Shown here: positions 57,291 to 64,000 of the stretch, piece by piece | Layout of the letters: the number at the start of each line of letters is the position of its first letter | Numbering within the stretch: the first letter of the stretch is position 1 | Source: Hanleya hanleyi | Taxonomy: Eukaryota > Mollusca > Polyplacophora > Lepidopleurida > Hanleyidae | Direction: 5' to 3' | Length of the DNA stretch: 64,000 bases | Assembly: GCA_036873755.1 (NCBI GenBank) | Contig: JAVTVY010020318.1 | Span: 1 to 64,000, forward strand | Translations under genes and position numbers: made by a program | Notes under the pieces: model-generated | The model's input: the letters and a program-made list of their open reading frames with translations, nothing else | Databases searched by the model: none | Told to the model about the DNA's origin: nothing

Positions 57291-59830
57291 CGGGCCCTTA
57301 GGTACATTGTATTATTCATTTTCTGAACATTTCTCCAATTATTTCCTGAATAAATAGTCCATGAGACTGCAGAAATACAGAAACCCATCCCATGTAACTT
57401 ACATGATGCACATTTGTAACTTACATGACACTGGTTAACAATCTTTATATTCCGCGTGGTGAAATATGGCAAAATGACTGATGACAACTATACTCATATA
57501 TCTGCTAATTCATTGTTCAAGCCATTGCCCTAGGTGAGAACTAGTAAGGTTATTCCAACCAAATCAGAGAGTTTTGAACATGTATCTAATAAACCAAAAC
57601 TGCCCTAATTCTTTGAGTAACTTACCCGACACTTTTCTAATTGAGTCCAGAAGTCAGTTAATTTGACTGAAATTACCCAAACCCATTCATAGTATAAGAA
57701 ATATTTTATTTAACTGAATTGTTTTGTTATTGGTGTAGTCATGGTTGTTAATTGTGTCAGATGTTACAAATTCATCCCCATCGGGAATGAAAATGTAACT
57801 TACGTGACATGGAATCGCCCATTTCTTAAATTTTTTAAACAGCATTTTTAGACTTGAAAGCAGAAAAAAACTTATTTATGCCAACTGAGGCTAAATACTG
57901 GAGCTTGGATATGTTATTTATCCCAAGAACTGAAAAGATAGCTGGTGAAATTTGTAGAACATTAGCCGAATTTCAGATGCCTGAAGTTAAGTTTTGCTGT
58001 CTGAATAATTAGAAGCTCTTAGAAGAAATCGGGCAATAGTTCCTGTTTTCAAGGCATATTACTTCATGTCATTGAAGCTATATATAGATCAATTTTCTGA
58101 AAAAATTTTATCGAGCCGGTAGCTTTAGCTGTCTGTCTACATTCATTTATTTGAAAACTAGGATATTTTTGTGCAAACTATGCTTTTTAAATTTAATTCG
58201 ACACTTATGACCTACCGACATAACCAATCTTCCTATAAACTTACCCGCGATCCTTATTCCGGATTTTCGGAATCTTCTGAAGTCCGTCTTCAAATCCGAG
58301 TTTTTAACTCGCTTCAGTAATCCGTTTTACGGCCGATTCAGCTGAAAATGTCTTGATTTTCAATCGTTTTATTTCAGCGAACCCTTTTACGGAAAACGGT
58401 AGAAGGTACATGCATATATTTTATATCATTTTATTCGTAAAAAAGTAGAGCATTCCGGAAACCTAAAAGTATTTCAGTCAGTTCACGCAATAATTTTCCG
58501 GACAAGAAAAACCACATGTCGGTCGGTCCAGAAAAAATTTCAGCGAAGTCGACACGAAAATTTCAGTTGCCCACTATCTCAAAAATTAAAAAAACTTGAA
58601 ATCAAACTATATATTTTTGAAAAGAGAATCTCTTCAGCTACTCCGGAAAGTTTAGATTGTCAGAATCGAACCAGCGAGCTATCAACAAATAACCGACCGA
58701 GTTTCCGTTTCATCAGTCGAATTCAACACATTTCAGTCGATTATTTGATCCCTGTATTGGAGGACACCAGTTCATTCATCTCCTCGTGGGTTCGTCCGTT
58801 TGTGTGAATCGTGTACCTGTCATTCACTTCGTAAGTTATTACAGTCTGATAAAACTGGTGTTGATAATTGTAATCTTTATAACGATAATTAACACAAAAT
58901 ATCTCCTCCAAGCAGCACGCAAATTGCGTGGTTTACGGTTTCCAGGGGCAACGTTTTGAAGGGGGATAACTCCGCTCAATACTTCCAGAGCACTTGTACA
59001 AAAGTTGTCTCCCTTGGTGTATTTTTTTCTAGCTTTGTCTTATCAGTTCTAATATTTTTTTTTAACTTGTTCAAACGATATAAAGATGAACAATTATTCT
59101 GAAATTAATTTGAGGGATTCTCCAATCAAGATTTTCAGAACTAGAACACTTTTCAGACATTTCATTTAATTTTTTTTTTGTCTTTGTTTTTTTTTTTATT
59201 CTGGCTTTAGTGAGTCTGTATGACCAATAAACCTGATTCTTTTAATTTCTGTTTCATAGCATGAAAGAAAACGTGAATTTATTTTCAAATAAAAAAGTTC
59301 ATCATTATGATAATGGAACATTCTGTGCTTTTGAAACATTCTGTCAATTTGGAACATGCTTTGATTCTCGAGTTGTAAGTTGGTGCAGTGATCTCAATGT
59401 ACATCATCATCATAATAAAGGAGTTATTTGTTCATCTTGAGCTTGACTAGTTTTGATCCATATCACCTAACGGTCTCAAAATTCTTCCTGGCAATGTATA
59501 ATGTAATAGCTGATTTGAAGCCTCCACTGAGTCTGGAAAAAGACTTGATAGGTCTTGAAAAAGGTCTGGAAAAGGTCTGGAATTTTGAAATCCCCAAGGT
59601 GTGGGAGCCCTGTATATCATGCTACACTTCTTCAATGCATTGCCCGACCTCATACCTTCATATTTCAATTTCTAATTTTATATCTCTTATATGTGATACT
59701 AACCTAATATGAGATGCAGTGTACATTGTATATTCACACACACATGCCGCATCACATACAATATAAAAGTAATTATTAATAGTTTGATGACATTATTTTA
59801 GTTCAGAAGTACAATATTAAATGGCGGGGG
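57291..59830. other. No gene recognised
   Basis: AT-rich sequence, with T-rich tracts at 59055-59065 and 59168-59199. At 58790-58835 'gtgtgaatcgtgtacctgtcattcacttcgtaagttatt' contains a strong GTAAGT donor-like site, but no reading frame supports an exon. Confidence 0.4.
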
Positions 59831-59834
59831 AATC

Positions 59835-59990
59835 CCACAGTACTTAATCCATGTTAGTTTTGAATTTTGTGTCTCCTTAAATGAAAGAGAGCATTTCCTT
59901 CGAGTTGCTACATGTATCAAATCATTCCACATCATATGATTTACCGTAGAACTTTTGCACGAACCCTAGAGCTTTTGCACGAACCATATT
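59835..59990 (-). repeat. Inverted copy of the 16.4-16.7 kb repeat
   Basis: It carries 'gttagttttgaattttgtgtctccttaaatga' and 'attccacatcatatgatttacc' in reverse complement to 16600-16725. Confidence 0.65.
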
Positions 59991-61179
59991 TGTTTCCACA
60001 CATTTAACTTACTACATGTATATTAACTAAAACAGTGTTTTACTCAGTTTGTGGTGTCCCAGTCTGTGTATGTGTATGATTGGGCAACGATTTGGTGTAA
60101 GACTCAAGAAATATAATTGACAAAGGATCTGCTGCAAGTTGTATTGTCAGCCTTTTGTCCAGGATATTACCTTTTCAATGGGAGGTCTTACACCAAAGCC
60201 TTGCCTATGATTGGAAACATTTGTCATTATATTCTTTTATTTGCATACAAATGTGAGGGTTTACCACAATGTTGGTATCCCATCCAATACTGTAAATGAT
60301 ACCTCTACTCCAACTATTACATTCTTAATTTGTCAGAAAAGGGATTCAGGTATCATGACACAAAGTTACACCAAGAACCTGTTCCAAATTGCACCCCAAT
60401 TATTCCTAACTATACATGTTCAGATACATAAAATGAGATGTACCGGTATATAAGCTGACTTTTGAAAATTTATTTACAGTTTTATAATATAGTTCCTCTT
60501 TCAATCCAACTTCAACATCACCATGATCACTGACAGAGAAATCATATTTAAATTATAAATGTATTGTCATTTCAAATGATGCCCATTGCCAGAGATGCGC
60601 AACCTCAAATGATGTGCCACCCTAAAGGGCTCGATCTTTATGCGAAGCTGCCGGTTTACTTAAACAAGAGTATGAATGTTTTGTCAACAAATCTATTGTT
60701 CATACCTTTTCTTTCGAATAGACTTGGAAATTATTTTTGCATAATTAAAGAATATATTGCTATGATGGGGTTAATTTTGCCATCCAACGACAAAGGACAG
60801 CACAACTTTGAGCTACAAGTTGACAACTGAATTGACAGCAATACATGGATTTTCAAGGTCTTTTAGCACTATACAATTTTATATTTTTCATGGTTTTCCA
60901 AAACCTTGAATACTAAATTGTCATTTTCAAGGTAGTGTACAAACCCTGCATTTAATTTTCAGTAAAATGTGATAAGACACCACCCTATACCAATGCATTT
61001 GATCTCAGAGCAGAAGCCTATTGAAAGTCAATGAGATGGAATCCTATATTCTGGGTCAACAGGTCAAGAGTGATGTCCAGGAGCTGTGATCGTACACCAG
61101 ACATTTAGCTGGTCATGCGCTACATGTATAGTACTAGTAAAATTGGTTTTGGAGTATTGTTATTGTCTGTGTCTTGTGT
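59991..61179. other. No gene recognised
   Basis: Short open frames (60117-60453, 60564-60830) have no recognisable domain. Phrases such as 'tttggtgtaagac' and 'ggtcttacaccaaa' (60091-60196) form a weak inverted pair. Confidence 0.35.
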
Positions 61180-61340
61180 TGCTATTAGAGTTTTATAGGG
61201 TGGATGGAGGTTATATGTTTCCATGCTGCTTCAAAGATGTCTTTTAAGTAACAGGAATGCAACTTCACTTGGCTGGGTGGTGCTTAGTTGGTTTGTCCGA
61301 TATAGCTGAAATATGGTTGAAAGCGACGTAACAACAACAG
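61180..61340 (+). repeat. SINE-like gastropod repeat, third copy
   Basis: Same blocks as 50250-50440, including 'gctgggtggtgcttagttgg' and 'gatatagctgaaatatggttgaaagcgacg'; the CACTCACTC end is missing. Confidence 0.7.
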
Positions 61341-61394
61341 TTCGCTGACTTCCAGTTGTCATGGTTGTCTGTCATTTTTATTTGCCGGCATTGT

Positions 61395-61815
61395 TTTAGA
61401 TAGAATACAACAGCTTATTTCATACAATCAGGAATGAAAAAAAAGGTTGAAATCTTAATTTTCCAACTTTCGTAGTCTAAGGGACAATTTGAGATCTTAT
61501 TTTTATTCTGATATTCAATTTTTCAATGTTGGCGGGTCCGTGAAACACAAAATTAAGTTTTGTACTGCCTCGAACTGGGTTTCGCCTATTAGTAAAGAAA
61601 TTCCTTCTCAGAGGCGCTACTACCAGGGATGATTCCCAATTGCTCATCCTCCCCGGGTATATGTCCCACCCTCTGTCCCATTCTTAAAAAAATTGCCACA
61701 CCTAATAGAGGGTGTGCCCATTTTAGGGAGATCTAAACCCTGTGAGTACCAATTTATGTGTTACACATGTATTCGGGGAAATGCTCTTCTTCCGTGTTTC
61801 ACACGAGCTTTCATT
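61395..61815 (+). repeat. Dispersed repeat, intact copy
   Basis: It aligns end to end with 52925-53310 and shows the uninterrupted junction ('ctgatattcaatttttcaatgttggcgggtccgtg') that the copy at 46585-48070 has lost. Confidence 0.75.
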
Positions 61816-62139
61816 TATGTCCAGCATTGTGCAGCTTCAAACAAAGTACAGTTGTAGAAATATGAATAAAAGTCTTCATTCAAATAGGAAGGCTACCGTT
61901 TGCTTGATGGACAGCATAATTTTAGAAAACTTTTAGCATTCATTGTATCCATATGGTAACCAGTTTAAATTTAACCATATTGAGCGAATATTTCAAAGTA
62001 TTGTAATCAATTTCTTGATGAAAATTCTTCTTGAAATGAATGAAGCTTACATCAAGCCAGCAAAATTTCTATATTTGGCGGACCTCTATACAAGTTGCAA
62101 TGTATTTGATTCTCTCTTTTGTGTTGTATTTTAAGGTAT

Positions 62140-62745
62140 CGTCGTCGTCTGTCTGTGAACATGATATCTCAAGAAGGATTATAGCCAGGCATTTTAAATT
62201 CATACCACATATGCATCTGGTGAAGGGTCAGAAGCCTATGAAAAATGACTGACCTTGACCTAATTTATCAAGGTCAAATTCTAATGTTCGTTATATTTTT
62301 TGTGAAGGATTAAAGCTATTGTCTCCAAATTCGTATGCAACTGGTGATTGACTAGAAGTATATCCCAGTTGACTGACCTTGACCTATTTTTTCAAGGCCA
62401 TTTACTGTTTATTATCATATAACATGAAGAATTATAGCTAGGCTTTCCAAATTGATACTATGTAAACATCTGGTGATGGTTCAAATGTGTGCTGAAGATG
62501 ACTGACCTTGACCTATTTTTCAAGGTCATATACTGTTTTCTATGATATAACATAAATAAATGTAGCTAGGCTTTCCAAAATAATACTCTGTGTAGGCCTA
62601 CATCTTGCGATGGTCCAGAGGTGTGTTTAAGATGACTTGACTTTGACCTATTTTATCCAGGTCAGATTCTATTTAGTACAATATTTCATGAAGGATTATA
62701 TCTACATTGTTCAAATTTATACTATTTATGCCTGGATCTTAGGTC
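62140..62745 (+). repeat. Tandem repeat with 'tgaccttgacct...aaggtca', about 125-bp units
   Basis: Four to five units share 'gactgaccttgaccta.tttttcaaggtca', 'gatataacat.aa.aattatagctaggctttccaaattgatac' and 'catctggtgatgg'. Relatives occur at 38830-39010, 46060-46200 and 51880-52090. Confidence 0.75.
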
Positions 62746-63027
62746 AACTAATTTGATTATGAGCTATACATAAGAGTATATTTAGAGCTACAAATTTGAT
62801 CAAATTAAGTGTAAAAATTTTCCATCAATTAGGGCCTCGGCAAGAGCTGACCTCGCATAACTTCCAAAATATTCCTAAAATGAGAGACCTACAGTCAACC
62901 TTACTAGGTCAGATTTTTGTTAACCTAGACGATATTGTCAAAGTTTTAAAAATTCATCTTATGCAATGCATGATTGCTGAGTGTGGACAATAACTGATAG
63001 CCGAGGGGTATTGGAGACCATTGGACT

Positions 63028-63780
63028 ATTTTTTTATTATTTTTTTTTTATTCTGGTCCCATAAATCATATTATTAACATACATGTATAACAATCATAAT
63101 AATATAATCTGCAACTTACTACCTGATTTCAGCAAGTTTTATGAATAAAATAGAAAATCTGTTTGTTTACAATTTGCATGGTCGGTTCTATTATAAGTCA
63201 ACTGTGATTCGTAAAGTAATTAAAAGTCTATTAGATGTACTTCTATTTATTAAATTTTTGTATATGCTATAACACCTGTCAACTGTACGGGCTTTGTAAA
63301 ACTGCTTTTCAATAAAATATCATACAGAGCTATTAACCACTTGTTCCACTTATCCTTAAATTTAGCGATATTGCTTGCCAACTTTGCATCTCGCCCTAAA
63401 AATGCAGGAATTAACCAGTAATGAGATGCATATTTTTCACCAGTAAATCCAAGGATAATTGTACATGGTGTGAAGTATGAAGTGAAATGGTGGTGGTGTA
63501 GGTAACCCATTCTGTCACTTTCATTCTGAATGCAATGGACTTTAGGCACTCAACCAACAAATGAGTGATAGTCTCTATTTTGTCTTTACAGGTACATGTA
63601 AGAGGCATATTGCTATCAACCAGGTTCATCTTCAACAGCAAATCTCTGCATGTCAATGTGCGAGAAAGTACTCTATATTTAAACCACCATGCTCTAGCAC
63701 ATAATATGTACTATTTTTATGTCAAGACATTTACATGTAATATACTCTGCAGTGTTTCGTGATTGTATATGTTGTATATG
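63028..63780 (-). mobile_element. LINE fragment, minus strand, CCHC C-terminus
   Basis: Read on the minus strand, coding-like sequence from about 63780 to 63250 carries C-x-C-x7-H-x4-C (CTCKDKIETITHLLVEC), the motif seen in the LINE at the left edge. Two overlapping frames (63411-63656 and 63250-63549) imply a frameshift. About 200 bases further lies an A-rich tail (63028-63052 on the minus strand). The element is a 5'-truncated relic. Confidence 0.65.
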
Positions 63781-63786
63781 TTGTAT

Positions 63787-63809
63787 TTTTTTTTTTTTTT
63801 TTTTTTTTT
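63787..63809. repeat. Poly-T tract
   Basis: A run of about 23 T followed by 'ggagggcctccgg'. It could be the tail of another minus-strand retroelement lying to the right. The rest of the window (63810-64000) shows nothing recognisable apart from (AT)n at about 63870-63883. Confidence 0.5.
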
Positions 63810-64000
63810 GGAGGGCCTCCGGGAAGAACAGTTTTTGCAACTGACAGAGTTACCCTCATGAAATAAAGATATATATATATATAAGCTTAGTATCCAGTTT
63901 AATTGATTCTTAACTTATTTCCTGTTGGGGCTCCAGGTAGTTTCAGCTTATAAACCATACAAATGAACCAAATCAGGTTTATGAACATGATTTGGGCATG

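Noticed and set aside
58790..58840. 5' UTR exon of a downstream gene, based on a GTAAGT site
   Set aside because: A single donor-like hexamer without an open frame, acceptor partner or promoter signal is not enough.
1..64000. CRISPR array or bacterial operon
   Set aside because: Tandem repeats here have no regular unique spacers, and the coding sequence is split by GT..AG introns, so the DNA is eukaryotic.

Overview
The window is eukaryotic nuclear DNA. It is AT-rich and repeat-dense, with one intron-containing gene spread over about 36 kb. Several things suggest a gastropod mollusc, possibly a limpet-like lineage, although no species can be named from sequence alone: short interspersed repeats ending in GAGTGAGTGAG or CACTCACTC and carrying a 'taacgtcgctttcaacaatat...tatcacgacg' body, a tRNA-derived SINE, and arrays of the 'gttatcgcgatttctcagg' and 'ggtcaaggtcaaaggtcac' types that I recall from mollusc genomes.

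The only host gene I can defend runs on the + strand from 19810 to 55718. It is an RNF14-type RBR E3 ubiquitin ligase. Eleven coding exons, all bounded by GT..AG, join to exactly 1707 bases (568 residues plus stop) with every intron phase agreeing. The order is RWD domain (exons 2-4), acidic linker (5), RING1 (6-7), IBR (8-9), a charged helix (9), RING2/Rcat with catalytic Cys441 (9-10), and a further C-terminal zinc-binding module (11). Promoter plus exon 1 are duplicated 1.8 kb upstream. The upstream copy is dead: it has a stop in codon 21 and has lost the four bases GTGA at its splice donor.

Left of the gene (1-17.5 kb) is mobile-element territory. It holds a truncated LINE with a CCHC C-terminus (1-1783), tandem and inverted repeats (5.9-9.6 kb), a Polinton/Maverick-like capsid-gene relic on the minus strand (9.6-11.5 kb), and a 5'-truncated LINE with most of a reverse transcriptase (12617-14844). 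The LINE sits inside an array of 170-180 bp repeats and is bounded by CATA. In the Polinton relic three consecutive genes each keep a TATA box just upstream of the start codon, and each carries one visible lesion.

The introns hold most of the rest. Intron 3 has stacked segmental duplications. Intron 6 has a 3.6 kb array of about 157-bp units with a roughly 1.49 kb higher-order period, flanked by traces of a decayed coding sequence. Intron 8 (13 kb) has AGGTCA-rich repeats, a 490-bp foldback element, a 366-bp tandem repeat nested in another repeat, a tRNA-SINE inside a minisatellite, a 125-bp hairpin next to a small exon-like reading frame, and a 444-bp hAT-like element with 8-bp target duplications.

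Right of the gene (55.7-64 kb) are tandem repeats, further copies of the same dispersed families and a LINE fragment on the minus strand. No rRNA gene, functional tRNA gene or CRISPR array was seen.
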